The notes: a model not told the origin generated them from the sequence alone. Shown: positions 27,169-38,725, numbered from the stretch's first letter. The stretch is DNA of 64,000 bases from Sphingobacterium rhinopitheci (GCF_022627575.1 NZ_JADEYQ010000014.1:24280-88279), one strand, 5' to 3'. A program made the numbers and translations.

Positions 27169-28047
27169 CTAAAAACTAAATTTATCTAGCATTCCTAACA
27201 ATCCCGTTAGGCCACCTGTATGTACAAATAGAATTTTACTATCTATTTCAAAATGATCCTTAGCAATTAAATCATGCAAAGCAAATAGCGCTTTTCCCGT
27301 ATAAGTAGGTTCTATCATTACTCCTGTCTGTGCAACAAATTCTTTAACAAACTGGATGAGCTCAGGTTTCGTTTTGGCGTAGCCACCAAAGTGGTAATCT
27401 GTATGTAATATTGTTTTATCTAAAGATGCCCCCAATGCTTTCATTTCATCATATATAAAGGTACCTCCTTTCAAAACAGGAACCACATGTAAGTTCGTAT
27501 TTAAGCCAATTTTGTCAATGCCAATGGCTAAGCCTGCAGCCGTCGCGCCCGTTCCTGCGGCACAAAATATAGCTTCATACTCATTAGTTAGCTCTTCGAT
27601 TAACTCAGCGCATCCACGGGTAGCTTCGATTCCGGATCCCCCTTCATCTATAAAATAATAATCTTCATTACTTTCAAGGCTTTCAAACAAGGCCTTTTTA
27701 TCACGATAACTATCTCGATCAACAAATTGAATAATCATTCCAAACATTTGACACATGGTAAGTACAGGGTTGACAACTTCTTCGCCACGAACAAATGCTT
27801 TGGTTTTATAGCCGTATATAGCTCCTGTACAAGCGGTAGCCAATAAATGATTAGACCAAGCGCCACCAAAAGTTAACAATTTCTTTTTACCTTGATTTTC
27901 GGCTTCAACAAGGTTATATTTCAATTTTCGCCATTTATTACCCGATATAAACGGGTGAATCATATCATCTCTTTTAATATGAACAGTTACTTGCTTTTGA
28001 GAATATAACGGATGATTTAAGACGAGTTCAGGGCTGTTAATTTGCAT
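27169..28047 (-). CDS. PLP-dependent ACC deaminase/D-cysteine desulfhydrase family protein
   Basis: 292 residues, fold-type II PLP enzyme. The N-terminal motif IKRDDMIHPFISGNKWRKLKYNL carries the Schiff-base Lys (SGNKWRK). GGAWSNHLLATA and the phosphate-binding FCAAGTGATAAGLAIG are also present. The C-terminal EPTYTGKALFAL motif is typical of the D-cysteine desulfhydrase/ACC deaminase group. It probably eliminates or deaminates small amino acids in the cytoplasm; which one is open. It is a single gene facing the phosphatase. Confidence 0.85.
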   Translation of the reverse strand: MQINSPELVLNHPLYSQKQVTVHIKRDDMIHPFISGNKWRKLKYNLVEAENQGKKKLLTFGGAWSNHLLATACTGAIYGYKTKAFVRGEEVVNPVLTMCQMFGMIIQFVDRDSYRDKKALFESLESNEDYYFIDEGGSGIEATRGCAELIEELTNEYEAIFCAAGTGATAAGLAIGIDKIGLNTNLHVVPVLKGGTFIYDEMKALGASLDKTILHTDYHFGGYAKTKPELIQFVKEFVAQTGVMIEPTYTGKALFALHDLIAKDHFEIDSKILFVHTGGLTGLLGMLDKFSF

Positions 28048-28127
28048 TTAATACCTTATAAATAGTTATCTGAAAGATATATTTCATTCTATTCCTTCAA
28101 AGTTAACAGTTTTTACATGAATTCCCT

Positions 28128-28135
28128 TATTTTTG
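28128..28135 (+). promoter_or_regulatory. -7 element directly before the pseudouridine synthase gene
   Basis: TATTTTTG matches TAnnTTTG exactly and leaves only four bases before the ATG at 28140, so the transcript would start at about the first codon. No clear -33 box is seen. Confidence 0.45.
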
Positions 28136-28139
28136 TAAT

Positions 28140-29180
28140 ATGCATCAAGATATAGATTTACAAGAACAAGAAGAGAAAGAATTATTTGAGCACCTACGCA
28201 TAGAGGTTGAAAAAGGCCTTACGATGATTCGTTTGGATAAATTCTTAATGAATAGAGTAGAGAATACATCGCGTAATCGTATTCAAAATGCTATCGATGC
28301 AGGTAACGTTCGTGTTAACGACAATATAGTTAAGGCAAGCTATAAAGTAAAGCCTTTGGATGTCGTTACGATTGTGTTACCTGACCCTCCTAGAGATACT
28401 GAAGTCTACCCTGAAGATATACCATTAGATATTATTTATGAAGATGATGATTTACTTATCGTCAACAAAATGCCAGGAATGGTTGTTCACCCAGGGTTTA
28501 ATAATTTTACGGGAACATTAGTCAATGCTTTGACTTTTCACCTTAATCAATTACCTACCTTACCTGGTAATACAGGAAGACCGGGATTAGTTCACCGTAT
28601 CGACAAAGATACTTCAGGCCTATTAGTTATTGCCAAAAGTGAATGGGCAATGACATTCCTAGCAAAGCAATTCTTTGAACACAGCATCACCCGTAAATAC
28701 GTAGCGCTAGTATGGGGAGATTTGCAAGAAGATGGTACAGTCACAGGCTTTATCGGACGTGACCCTAAAGATAGACGTGTGATGAGTATGCACGAAGACG
28801 ATACCAAAGGAAAATGGTCCGTTACACATTACAAAGTATTGGAACGTTTGGGATTTGTAACTTTGATAGAGTGTGAATTGGAGACTGGAAGAACACATCA
28901 GATTCGTACGCATATGAAATCTATTGGCCATCCTTTATTTAACGATGCCTCCTATGGTGGTGACAGAATTGTCAAAGGAACGGTATTCAGTAAGTATAAA
29001 CAATTTGTAGACAATTGCTTTCAGTTATTACCTAGACAAGCGCTACATGCCAAAAACTTAGGCTTCATCCATCCTATTTCTAAAGAAAGAGTAGAATTTG
29101 AAATGCCTTTACCAAAAGATTTTACGTTAGCACTAGATAAATGGCGTGCCTATGTAGCCGAAAAATTAGTCAATCCTTAA
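28140..29180 (+). CDS. RluD-family 23S rRNA pseudouridine synthase
   Basis: 346 residues. An S4 RNA-binding domain at about residues 28-90 (IRLDKFLMNRVENTSRNRIQ, VRVNDNIVKASYKVKPLDVV) is followed by the catalytic domain with LVHRIDKDTSGLLVIAKS; Asp155 is the catalytic residue. ETGRTHQIRTHM and ALHAKNLGFIHP complete the RluA/RluD signature. It modifies uridines in 23S rRNA. It is followed after 7 bases by the class IV aminotransferase gene, so they are probably co-transcribed. Confidence 0.93.
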   Translation: MHQDIDLQEQEEKELFEHLRIEVEKGLTMIRLDKFLMNRVENTSRNRIQNAIDAGNVRVNDNIVKASYKVKPLDVVTIVLPDPPRDTEVYPEDIPLDIIYEDDDLLIVNKMPGMVVHPGFNNFTGTLVNALTFHLNQLPTLPGNTGRPGLVHRIDKDTSGLLVIAKSEWAMTFLAKQFFEHSITRKYVALVWGDLQEDGTVTGFIGRDPKDRRVMSMHEDDTKGKWSVTHYKVLERLGFVTLIECELETGRTHQIRTHMKSIGHPLFNDASYGGDRIVKGTVFSKYKQFVDNCFQLLPRQALHAKNLGFIHPISKERVEFEMPLPKDFTLALDKWRAYVAEKLVNP

Positions 29181-29187
29181 TTTATTT

Positions 29188-30048
29188 ATGCCGGTTCATT
29201 ATATTAATCACAACGGTACGCTAGTACCTCAAGAAACAAATATTATAACAGCAGACAGTCGTGCATTTCGTTATGGGGACGGTTTGTTTGAAACGATGTT
29301 GTATCAAAATGGCGAGATACGTTTCCTTCCTTTTCATGTCGAGCGGTTGCAATCGAGTATGGAAAGGTTACATTTTGATAATCCGCAAAAATTTGATGAA
29401 TATTTCATTAAAATAGCAACAGACGAATTAATCCGCAAAAATAACATGATCGGTCAACGTGTTCGCGTACGTCTTATTGTCTATAGAGATGGTGGGGGTT
29501 TATATGCTCCTATTTCTAACAAAGCAGGTTTCATAATACAAGTGGATCGAATTATCACCTCTCTTAAGGACAAGAAAATAGGGTTAATCGTTGGATTATA
29601 TGAAGAGTACAAAAAATCATATAGTGACCTTTCAGATATAAAATCAAACAATGCATTGATCTATGTGATGGCAGGACTGTACAAGCAAAAGTTTGATTTT
29701 GATGACGTACTAATCATCAATCAAGAAGGCTACCTTTGTGAAGGATTAAGTTCTAATGTTTTCGTTTATTATGAGAAAACACTATATACTCCCGCACTAA
29801 ATCAAGGATGTATCAATGGCGTAATGCGTCGTGTAGTGATGGATATCGCTGAAGCCGAAGGCATCCCTGTTGTCGAAGCACAAATAAACCCAGCGATCAT
29901 GAAAAAAGCAGATGAAATATTCTGTACTAATGCTATACAAGGTATTCAATGGGTAATGGGTTACAAACAAAAGCGGTACTTCAATAAAATATCACGCGTA
30001 CTGCAAGAAAGACTTAAAACATGGTCTTATGAAGAAGAAGAAGACTAA
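29188..30048 (+). CDS. Class IV PLP aminotransferase (BCAT/aminodeoxychorismate lyase type)
   Basis: 286 residues. Motifs of the class: SRAFRYGDGLFETM near residue 28, RVRLIVYRDGGG, the PLP Lys in SDIKSNNALIYV near residue 156, and CEGLSSNVFVYY with the family Glu. The substrate may be a branched-chain amino acid, D-alanine or aminodeoxychorismate; the sequence alone does not decide. Cytoplasmic. It follows the rluD-type gene by 7 bases and is closed by a strong terminator. Confidence 0.85.
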   Translation: MPVHYINHNGTLVPQETNIITADSRAFRYGDGLFETMLYQNGEIRFLPFHVERLQSSMERLHFDNPQKFDEYFIKIATDELIRKNNMIGQRVRVRLIVYRDGGGLYAPISNKAGFIIQVDRIITSLKDKKIGLIVGLYEEYKKSYSDLSDIKSNNALIYVMAGLYKQKFDFDDVLIINQEGYLCEGLSSNVFVYYEKTLYTPALNQGCINGVMRRVVMDIAEAEGIPVVEAQINPAIMKKADEIFCTNAIQGIQWVMGYKQKRYFNKISRVLQERLKTWSYEEEED

Positions 30049-30070
30049 CTGATCGTTAAATAATAAAGAC

Positions 30071-30111
30071 AAATGCCGACTATAAATCACACTATATAGT
30101 CGGCATTTTTT
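30071..30111 (+). terminator. Intrinsic terminator after the aminotransferase gene
   Basis: Arms AATGCCGACTATA (30072-30084) and TATAGTCGGCATT (30095-30107) form a 13-bp perfect stem followed by TTTT. Confidence 0.88.
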
Positions 30112-30232
30112 AGTAATAACTTCAATCATCCGTCAAGATATTACTCATTTTCCAAAAATATGCTGTAGCGATTATAATCATTTCTTCGTATTATTGTTAT
30201 ACAATACCAATAACACCACTACTATTATCGCT

Positions 30233-31078
30233 ATGAAAAGAACCTGTTTGACTTTCCTTGCTATTCCGATATTAATAGCAATATCATCTAATTCGCAAGC
30301 TCAAATTTTAAAAAATATAGGCAAAAAAATAGAACAAAAAGCCGAAACAATTCTAGATAAAACCGTTGAAACCACAACAAGCTCTACAACACAAAAACAA
30401 CGCAGCACACCTACTTCCACCAGCAATAGTTCTCAAAGAAGTCCTTTCAAAGAACTGAACAAGATGGAATATGATTATACACGTGGTAGCGAAACTATCT
30501 TTATTGATGACTTCGCTCAGGATAATACAGGTGAAATGGCCAAAAGATGGACAAGTAATGGCAGAGGTGCTGTAAATACGGTTGATATTGCCGATGGCCA
30601 TTGGTTAGAGCTATTTAATGCAAACACCTATAAGATAAAGGAATTGGTACGCATACCTGAGAATTTCACCTTAGAATTTGACCTATTGAGTACCTCAGAT
30701 ACGAAGCATGAATTTGAAGTTAATTTTGGTTTTGATTATGAAAAAGGTGTTTCCAAACATCATTACTTAGCTTATCAAAATCCAATTAATATAAAAGCTT
30801 CCTACCGATTTAACGTATTCGAATTTGCGAGTAAAGAGGTGCAGCCCGCGAAACGGAGTGAAGTAAAGGCTAATATGTCCTATTTTGTGAATGATATAAT
30901 GAAAGTAAAGATTATGGTGACTGGAGAAAAGATGTGCACCTATATCAATGATTATAAAATATTAGATACCGAAATGGTTGACCCCATGACGAAGAAATAT
31001 TTTTATGTAGCTGTTAATTCCGATGATACTACGGCCAAATTTTATATTAGCAATCTAAGAATTGATAAAATATTGTAG
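30233..31078 (+). CDS. Secreted protein with a beta-sandwich (lectin-like) domain, function unknown
   Basis: Started at the ATG at 30233, since this begins the signal peptide (MKRTCLTFLAIPILIAISS); 281 residues. A low-complexity Ser/Thr/Gln linker (residues ~40-65) leads to a ~200-residue beta-rich domain with FIDDFAQDNTGEMAKRW, HWLELFNANTYKI and FTLEFDLLST. This resembles the jelly-roll region found at the N-terminus of some Bacteroidota OmpA-family proteins, but here no OmpA domain follows. Probable periplasmic or surface location. Function is unknown. Confidence 0.8.
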   Translation: MKRTCLTFLAIPILIAISSNSQAQILKNIGKKIEQKAETILDKTVETTTSSTTQKQRSTPTSTSNSSQRSPFKELNKMEYDYTRGSETIFIDDFAQDNTGEMAKRWTSNGRGAVNTVDIADGHWLELFNANTYKIKELVRIPENFTLEFDLLSTSDTKHEFEVNFGFDYEKGVSKHHYLAYQNPINIKASYRFNVFEFASKEVQPAKRSEVKANMSYFVNDIMKVKIMVTGEKMCTYINDYKILDTEMVDPMTKKYFYVAVNSDDTTAKFYISNLRIDKIL

Positions 31079-31173
31079 CCACACCTAACTACGATTACTA
31101 CTTTCTATATTGAGTATTAATGCTACCAATAGATTTAAATCAATAAGATTACGTATTTTTCAAGAATATAATT

Positions 31174-31878
31174 ATGTCCAAAGTACTATTGTTCGTGTTT
31201 CTAGTACTGATGAAAATAAGTGTAGCCTCAGCTTCGCTTGTTATAACAAATGATTCTATATCGGAGCTATATTTTGGGGCTTACACGTACAAAGATGGAA
31301 ATCTATATGTAGCTGATTATATTGACCAAGTCGTGTACGAAGACAATTCCTACAAAACTAAAAGAATAGATTCTATTTTTGAGATGCCTACCGCTATGGC
31401 TACATCATTCATAGCGGCAGTTTTACAATCTAAGATATTATCTATACAACCCAATACCAACTATTGTATAGATTGCAGGCCATTTGAGATCAGTTACCGC
31501 ACAAAAAATGGAAGCAGTAAAAAAATAAAAACTATCCTCTTGACTACCGATACTGCCCAACGAGAACTGATAGATGCTTTCTATGCACGCTGGAATCCAG
31601 TGGTACCTCATGACCTCCATAAGGTATTTATGAAAAATCTTCCTGATGGAGAATATTGTTACAATAACAACTTCTATTGGAAACAAAATAATATGATAAA
31701 AGACCTAAGCTATCATCCAATGATACTATTAAAAGATAAGCGTATCACCCCTAGACAATATCATGCGCTGGCACTTGATAAGGATACATTTGAGGTTACG
31801 ACATTACACCCTGCTGCAGCAACGGCCATATATGGTACAAATGCAAGGTATGGGGCGATCATAATTAGGCAGAAATAA
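31174..31878 (+). CDS. Secreted protein with a C-terminal TonB-plug-like motif
   Basis: 234 residues with a signal peptide (LLFVFLVLMKISVASA). The middle contains one Cys pair (NYCIDCRPF). The last ~30 residues, ending in AAATAIYGTNARYGAIIIRQK (see positions ~214-234), closely resemble the plug motif of TonB-dependent transporters; the SusC protein in this window has ATAIYGSRGSNGVILI at the equivalent place. There is no barrel. Several Bacteroidota proteins, including M56-type sensors, carry such a motif alone. Role unknown. It is not obviously in an operon with its neighbours. Confidence 0.75.
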   Translation: MSKVLLFVFLVLMKISVASASLVITNDSISELYFGAYTYKDGNLYVADYIDQVVYEDNSYKTKRIDSIFEMPTAMATSFIAAVLQSKILSIQPNTNYCIDCRPFEISYRTKNGSSKKIKTILLTTDTAQRELIDAFYARWNPVVPHDLHKVFMKNLPDGEYCYNNNFYWKQNNMIKDLSYHPMILLKDKRITPRQYHALALDKDTFEVTTLHPAAATAIYGTNARYGAIIIRQK

Positions 31879-31959
31879 TCAATTCATGCCACTCAACTTC
31901 CTATTTCAGTCATATTTAAAGTCGATGTAGTTATTTAATTTTCATTTTCTTATCTTTAA

Positions 31960-34254
<2,295 letters not shown>

Positions 34255-34276
34255 TAATAAGCCTTTCTATTATATT

Positions 34277-34316
34277 AAAGGGACTTTTCAGGTATATGAG
34301 AAGTCCCTTTTTTTTA
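34277..34316 (+). terminator. Intrinsic terminator of icd
   Basis: AAAGGGACTT pairs with AAGTCCCTTT (with extra TCA/TGA pairing inside), followed by an eight-T run. Confidence 0.88.
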
Positions 34317-34450
34317 TGCTTATATTTTATTCAAACTAGTACTTTCGCGAGATAAAATAATGCACAAAATTGAAATCTTTAAATATAAATATGATGACAA
34401 AGAGCCTATAAATATTTAAGCATTAATTAAATAATCGTTTAAAATCTACG

Positions 34451-34458
34451 TATTTTTG
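34451..34458 (+). promoter_or_regulatory. -7 element before the lipoate ligase gene
   Basis: TATTTTTG is an exact TAnnTTTG match 17 bases before the ATG; a GTTTA sits around the expected upstream-box distance. Confidence 0.55.
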
Positions 34459-34475
34459 TAGTAAATAAAAGCATT

Positions 34476-35459
34476 ATGATCATCATCGACTCTCCATCAA
34501 ATAACGCGTACTTCAATATTGCTACGGAAGAATTTTTATTGACTAAATTTCCCCAAGAAGATATATTGTTATTCTATGTGAATGCTCCTTCTATTATCAT
34601 CGGTAAATTCCAAAATACCTTAGCAGAAATCAATTTAGACTATGTCAATACTAAAGGTATTAAAGTAGTACGCAGAATGTCTGGCGGTGGTGCCGTATAC
34701 CATGACCTAGGCAATTTGAATTTCTCTTTTCATACTTTACTTGGCGACAAAGATTTCACAGACTTTGCTACATTTACAGAACCTGTTGTTAGTTTGCTAA
34801 ATAAGCTCGATGTCCCCGCCAAGCTGGAAGGAAGAAATGACCTATTGGTAGAAGGTAAAAAATTCAGTGGAAATGCTAAATTAGTAAAGTCCGGCAAGAT
34901 GATTCAGCATGGTACTATCTTAATCAATTCTGAAATGGAAATATTAGCCGATGCTTTGAAGGTTAATCCTTTAAAATTTATCGATAAAGCTGTAAAATCC
35001 AATAGATCACGTGTCACGAAATTAATAAACTATTTACCTAAAAATACCACTACCGATACATTTAAGAAGTTATTTATAGCGGAAATAAAAACCCAAAATG
35101 ATGAGGCTAAAGTGTATAATTTGAGTGATCAAGATATCGCCGAAATCAACAAATTGGTGGAAGAGAAATACGAAACCTGGGATTGGAATTTTGGCTTCTC
35201 ACCGGCATACAACTTCAAAAAAGCAAATAAAGTACCTGCAGGATTTATTGAAATCCATCTCGATGTACATAAAGGTCATATAGCACATATCAAAATCTTC
35301 GGCGACTTCTTCGCCTCCAAACCTATTGAAGAATTGGAGCAAAAACTGATCGGTGCCAAACACGAAGAGAACGCGATACGTACCATTTTACAAGACAACA
35401 ATATCACGGACTATTTTGGTAAAGTATCCTTGGAAGAGATTTTAGCTATTTTCAAATAA
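34476..35459 (+). CDS. lplA: Lipoate-protein ligase A
   Basis: 327 residues. The lipoate/biotin ligase fold is shown by VRRMSGGGAVYHDLGNLNFSF near residue 65, GRNDLLVEGKKFSGNAK with the adenylate-site Lys near residue 130, and a C-terminal accessory domain with YETWDWNFGFSPAYNF. It activates free lipoate with ATP and attaches it to 2-oxoacid dehydrogenase and glycine-cleavage carrier domains. Monocistronic by spacing. It is next to icd in the genome, but the terminator at 34277-34316 separates them. Confidence 0.95.
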   Translation: MIIIDSPSNNAYFNIATEEFLLTKFPQEDILLFYVNAPSIIIGKFQNTLAEINLDYVNTKGIKVVRRMSGGGAVYHDLGNLNFSFHTLLGDKDFTDFATFTEPVVSLLNKLDVPAKLEGRNDLLVEGKKFSGNAKLVKSGKMIQHGTILINSEMEILADALKVNPLKFIDKAVKSNRSRVTKLINYLPKNTTTDTFKKLFIAEIKTQNDEAKVYNLSDQDIAEINKLVEEKYETWDWNFGFSPAYNFKKANKVPAGFIEIHLDVHKGHIAHIKIFGDFFASKPIEELEQKLIGAKHEENAIRTILQDNNITDYFGKVSLEEILAIFK

Positions 35460-35510
35460 TAGATATTAGTATTAACTTAGGTGTTAGTCCTCATTTAACA
35501 TTATAATACA

Positions 35511-36065
35511 ATGTCTAACACCCTCTTAACCCAAATAGAACAAAACCACCTGTTGGAGGTTTTAAAGAATAGATTTGATCAGCATATGCATCGTCATCCT
35601 TCAGTGGATTGGTCTGTCGTCTCTTCTATCCTATTAGCATCAGCACAAAAGATATTGTCCATCTACAAAATGGAAAATACGGGCGGAGAACCAGATGTTA
35701 TTATCCTCGACCACGACCATTTAGCGTATTGTGACTGTAGTAGAGAGTCCCCAATAGGAAGACGTTCGCTATGCTATGATAAAGCGGCTTGGGATAGCCG
35801 TAAAGAAAATAAACCTATTGGCAATGTCGTAGATATGACTAAAGAAATGGGTATAGAACTGCTAAATGAAGAAATATACCGTAAACTACAAAGCATAGAA
35901 GAGTTTGACCTCAAAACATCTTCTTGGCTGCTGACGCCCGAGGCTATACGTGCAAAAAAAGGAGCTATATTTGGCGACCGTCGCTATGATCATATTTTTG
36001 TTTATCACAATGGAGCGGAATCCTATTATGCAGCGCGTGGATTTAGGGGAATTGTAAGGCTTTAA
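35511..36065 (+). CDS. DUF4256 family protein
   Basis: 184 residues, soluble. The pattern matches DUF4256 proteins as I know them: RFDQHMHRHPSVDW near the start, MENTGGEPDVI, YCDCSRESPIGRRSLCYDKAAW mid-protein and GAIFGDRRYDHIFVYHNGAESYY at the end. The conserved Cys-Asp-Cys-Ser and Asp/Glu residues suggest an enzymatic or metal site, but the function of the family is not known. It starts 51 bases after lplA and might share its transcript; no terminator lies between them. Confidence 0.8.
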   Translation: MSNTLLTQIEQNHLLEVLKNRFDQHMHRHPSVDWSVVSSILLASAQKILSIYKMENTGGEPDVIILDHDHLAYCDCSRESPIGRRSLCYDKAAWDSRKENKPIGNVVDMTKEMGIELLNEEIYRKLQSIEEFDLKTSSWLLTPEAIRAKKGAIFGDRRYDHIFVYHNGAESYYAARGFRGIVRL

Positions 36066-36253
36066 CTATGCGGTTATAGCTTGTTAAGAATATGCATTTT
36101 CTTGAAATATCTTTCTATCGTATCAGCTTTTTAAGGCTATACAATAGAATATATGAGCTTTTAAGTAGCGTCAAAATCTATAGGCGATTATAAATCTAAC
36201 AGCATGCCCTATTATAATCAATATAATCAATGAATGTCTATAGAATTTCTGTT

Positions 36254-36294
36254 AAGAAAAAATAGTGCTAAACTTTTACGTCAAGCACTATTTT
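36254..36294 (-). terminator. Intrinsic terminator of trxB
   Basis: AAATAGTGCT and AGCACTATTT pair with a 14-nt loop; the minus strand continues with TTTTTT, 27 bases past the trxB stop. Confidence 0.75.
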
Positions 36295-36320
36295 ATAGTT
36301 AACTAACTATCAACCAATTA

Positions 36321-37268
36321 TTAAATTTTTGAAGCTAAGTAACGCTCCGCTTCCAATGCGGCCATACAGCCTGTACCTGCTGCCGTAATCGCTTGGCGGT
36401 ATATATTATCTTGTACATCACCACATGCAAATACACCTGGTATATTCGTTGCAGTAGCATTAGGTTTAGTAATCAAATAACCTGTTTCATCCATATCCAA
36501 TATCCCATTGAATAATTCCGTATTAGGCTTATGACCAATTGCAACAAAGAAACCTGTTACATCCAATACTTTGGATTCATTAGTTTCATTATTTTTAACC
36601 TTCACTCCAGTCACTACTTGGCCATCACCCACAATCTCTTCGGTCTCTGAGTTGTAATGTACTTCAATATTTGGGGTATTTAATACGCGGTGAACCATTG
36701 CTTTTGAGGCTCTAAATTCATCACGACGTACCAACATATGTACCTTATTACATAATTTAGCTAAGTAAGTAGCTTCTTCAGCTGCTGTATCTCCAGCACC
36801 GACGATAGCGACATCTTGGCCTTTGAAAAAGAAACCGTCACATACCGCACATGCCGAAACACCAAAACCATTATATTTCTCCTCAGAAGGTAATCCTAAC
36901 CATTTGGCAGTTGCACCAGTGGCAATAATTACCGTATCTGCAGTAACTGTTTTATTACCATCAATTTCTACGGTATGAATACCACCATCTGTAGAGAAGT
37001 CTACTTTTGTAGCATATCCAAAACGTACTTGCGTACCGAATCTCTCCGCTTGTACACGCAGATCTTCCATCATCACAGGTCCTGTAATCCCTTGAGGATA
37101 TCCGGGGAAGTTATCAACCTCCGTTGTTTGCGTCAACTGACCACCAGGAACAATTCCTGTATACACAACAGGTTTCATATCAGCACGAGCGGCATATATC
37201 GCTGCAGTATATCCTGCAGGACCAGAACCAATAATTAAACAGTGTATGTGTTCTATTTCTTGTTGCAT
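36321..37268 (-). CDS. trxB: Thioredoxin-disulfide reductase
   Basis: 315 residues. The FAD-binding motif GSGPAGYTAAIYAARADM lies near residue 13, VPGGQLTQTTEVDNFPG follows, the redox-active CAVCDG disulfide is near residue 138, the NADPH site is VGAGDTAAEEA, and the C-terminal FAD motif is GVFACGDVQDN. It reduces thioredoxin with NADPH in the cytoplasm. It is 27 bases downstream of the exonuclease gene on the same strand, so the two are probably co-transcribed. Confidence 0.97.
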   Translation of the reverse strand: MQQEIEHIHCLIIGSGPAGYTAAIYAARADMKPVVYTGIVPGGQLTQTTEVDNFPGYPQGITGPVMMEDLRVQAERFGTQVRFGYATKVDFSTDGGIHTVEIDGNKTVTADTVIIATGATAKWLGLPSEEKYNGFGVSACAVCDGFFFKGQDVAIVGAGDTAAEEATYLAKLCNKVHMLVRRDEFRASKAMVHRVLNTPNIEVHYNSETEEIVGDGQVVTGVKVKNNETNESKVLDVTGFFVAIGHKPNTELFNGILDMDETGYLITKPNATATNIPGVFACGDVQDNIYRQAITAAGTGCMAALEAERYLASKI

Positions 37269-37295
37269 ATTTATTTAGCCTTTTATATTGAGTTA

Positions 37296-38234
37296 TTATT
37301 TTCCAAATTTACCTTTCAAATCCGCAAGCATATCCGTTGTAATAGGTTTTGCGGGTTCCTTCTTAACTGTAGTATTAGCTTTGCTAGTTGCTGGTACTGC
37401 TTGAGGAGCGGTTGCTTTCTGTGCTTTACGCTCTTCCTTATATTTATTCCACAAATTTTCTAGCACCTTCTTTGTATATAAAGGGAAATCACCATTTTGC
37501 ATCCAAGCATAATAAGAAGGCTCGATATCAAAGACTTCTGTTACTTTCTTTCCTTTATGCTTGCCAAAGTTTATAAGTACATTTCCATCCTCATCATATA
37601 CCAATCGACCTGCAAAATCTACAGGCTTACTAAGGTTAGTAAAATTATGCAATGCTGTAACATCATTTACCACTGGATAAGAAACATCTCCATGTTTACT
37701 CTCGAAAGCTACATTTTCATATTTCGACAATTGTGCTTTCAATACTTCATAGGTAGCTCTAACATCAGCTTCAGCAGTATGTGCATTATCAAGATTTTCA
37801 TTACAATAGAATCTGTAAGCAGCCTTTAATGTACGTTGCTCCATTTGATGGAATATATTTTGTACATCCACAAATGAACGCCCTTCCAATGAAAAATCCA
37901 CGCCAGCGGCAAGAAACTCTTCCATCAACATTGGGATGTCAAATTTATTAGAATTATATCCTGCTAAATCAGCATCACCAATAAAAGCAGCTATTTCAGG
38001 TGCCAATTCTTTAAAGATAGGTAAGTCTTTAACATCATCATCGTAGATGCCGTGAAACATCGATGAAGCCAAAGGTATGGGCATACCTGGATTAACGCGT
38101 TTCTGATAAACCTGCTCTTCTCCATTAGGCATTACTTTTAAAATTGCAATCTCTACAATTTTATCTGCCGCTATATTTACACCTGTCGTCTCTAAATCGA
38201 AAAAAGCGAGTGGTCTAATCAATTTTAATTCCAT
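37296..38234 (-). CDS. DnaQ-like DEDDh 3'-5' exonuclease with ExoX-like C-terminal domain
   Basis: 312 residues. Exonuclease motifs: Exo I AFFDLETTG near residue 13, Exo II GYNSNKFDIPML near residue 91, and Exo III NAHTAEADVRATYE near residue 150. Residues ~210-265 (LINFGKHKGKKV, PSYYAWMQNGDFPLYTKKVL) match the short ExoX-like C-terminal module found with many Bacteroidota exonucleases. The remainder is a Lys/Ala/Pro-rich tail. It trims single-stranded 3' ends in DNA repair or proofreads; the exact role is open. A near-consensus TATCTTTA ends four bases before the ATG. Confidence 0.9.
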   Translation of the reverse strand: MELKLIRPLAFFDLETTGVNIAADKIVEIAILKVMPNGEEQVYQKRVNPGMPIPLASSMFHGIYDDDVKDLPIFKELAPEIAAFIGDADLAGYNSNKFDIPMLMEEFLAAGVDFSLEGRSFVDVQNIFHQMEQRTLKAAYRFYCNENLDNAHTAEADVRATYEVLKAQLSKYENVAFESKHGDVSYPVVNDVTALHNFTNLSKPVDFAGRLVYDEDGNVLINFGKHKGKKVTEVFDIEPSYYAWMQNGDFPLYTKKVLENLWNKYKEERKAQKATAPQAVPATSKANTTVKKEPAKPITTDMLADLKGKFGK

Positions 38235-38340
38235 GCCATAAAGATACTCGTTAATGTGAACATTCGAAAATACTGAGTGTAATTCCTTACATGTAGATTA
38301 TAATTTACAGGCATTACTTCATTATTAAGAAAGTACTTAT

Positions 38341-38348
38341 TACATTTG
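38341..38348 (+). promoter_or_regulatory. -7 element before the copper-type operon
   Basis: TACATTTG matches TAnnTTTG exactly. The likely first ATG (38354) is five bases downstream, so the mRNA may begin at the start codon. Confidence 0.5.
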
Positions 38349-38353
38349 TGCCC

Positions 38354-38725
38354 ATGACTAAATGGCTATTATATCTTATGATACCTATCATGTTACTGCA
38401 AAGTAACATGACCATCGTCATTGCTACCTCTTTCTACTACAATCAAAACTATATCGAGAAATACCTTTGTATCCAACGTGATATGGTAAACAACACGTGT
38501 CATGGACAATGTTATTTGATGAAAAAGATAAAGGACAAACAGGAAAATGAACAAAAGAATTTCAAAATTTATCTTTACGAGGCAAATTTTGTAGCTGTCA
38601 ATAGCATGGAGATTCCTGCTATTGCGACTTTCTATTATGATAAAGCAGCATATCCATTATATCGATCGGATATGACACCCACAGATTATAATCAAGCAGT
38701 TTTCAGACCGCCCCTTGTAGGTTGA
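38354..38725 (+). CDS. Small membrane-anchored protein with a CxxxxxxxxCxxxC cluster, first gene of the MbnP/MbnH-like operon
   Basis: 123 residues from the ATG at 38354; a GTG two codons earlier is an alternative. A hydrophobic N-terminus (WLLYLMIPIMLLQSNMTIVIA) is a signal or anchor. It is followed by KYLCIQRDMVNNTCHGQCYLMKK in two short pieces: KYLCIQRD and NTCHGQCYLMKK. The three Cys and one His look suited to metal or disulfide chemistry, and the NxCxGxCYLxK pattern recurs in small Bacteroidota proteins as far as I recall. It sits 84 bases upstream of the MbnP-like gene. Function unknown; a role in copper handling is inferred from context. Confidence 0.7.
   Translation: MTKWLLYLMIPIMLLQSNMTIVIATSFYYNQNYIEKYLCIQRDMVNNTCHGQCYLMKKIKDKQENEQKNFKIYLYEANFVAVNSMEIPAIATFYYDKAAYPLYRSDMTPTDYNQAVFRPPLVG

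Noticed and set aside
30233..31878. An operon of two secreted proteins
   Set aside because: The 95-base gap and unrelated domains give no evidence that they act together.
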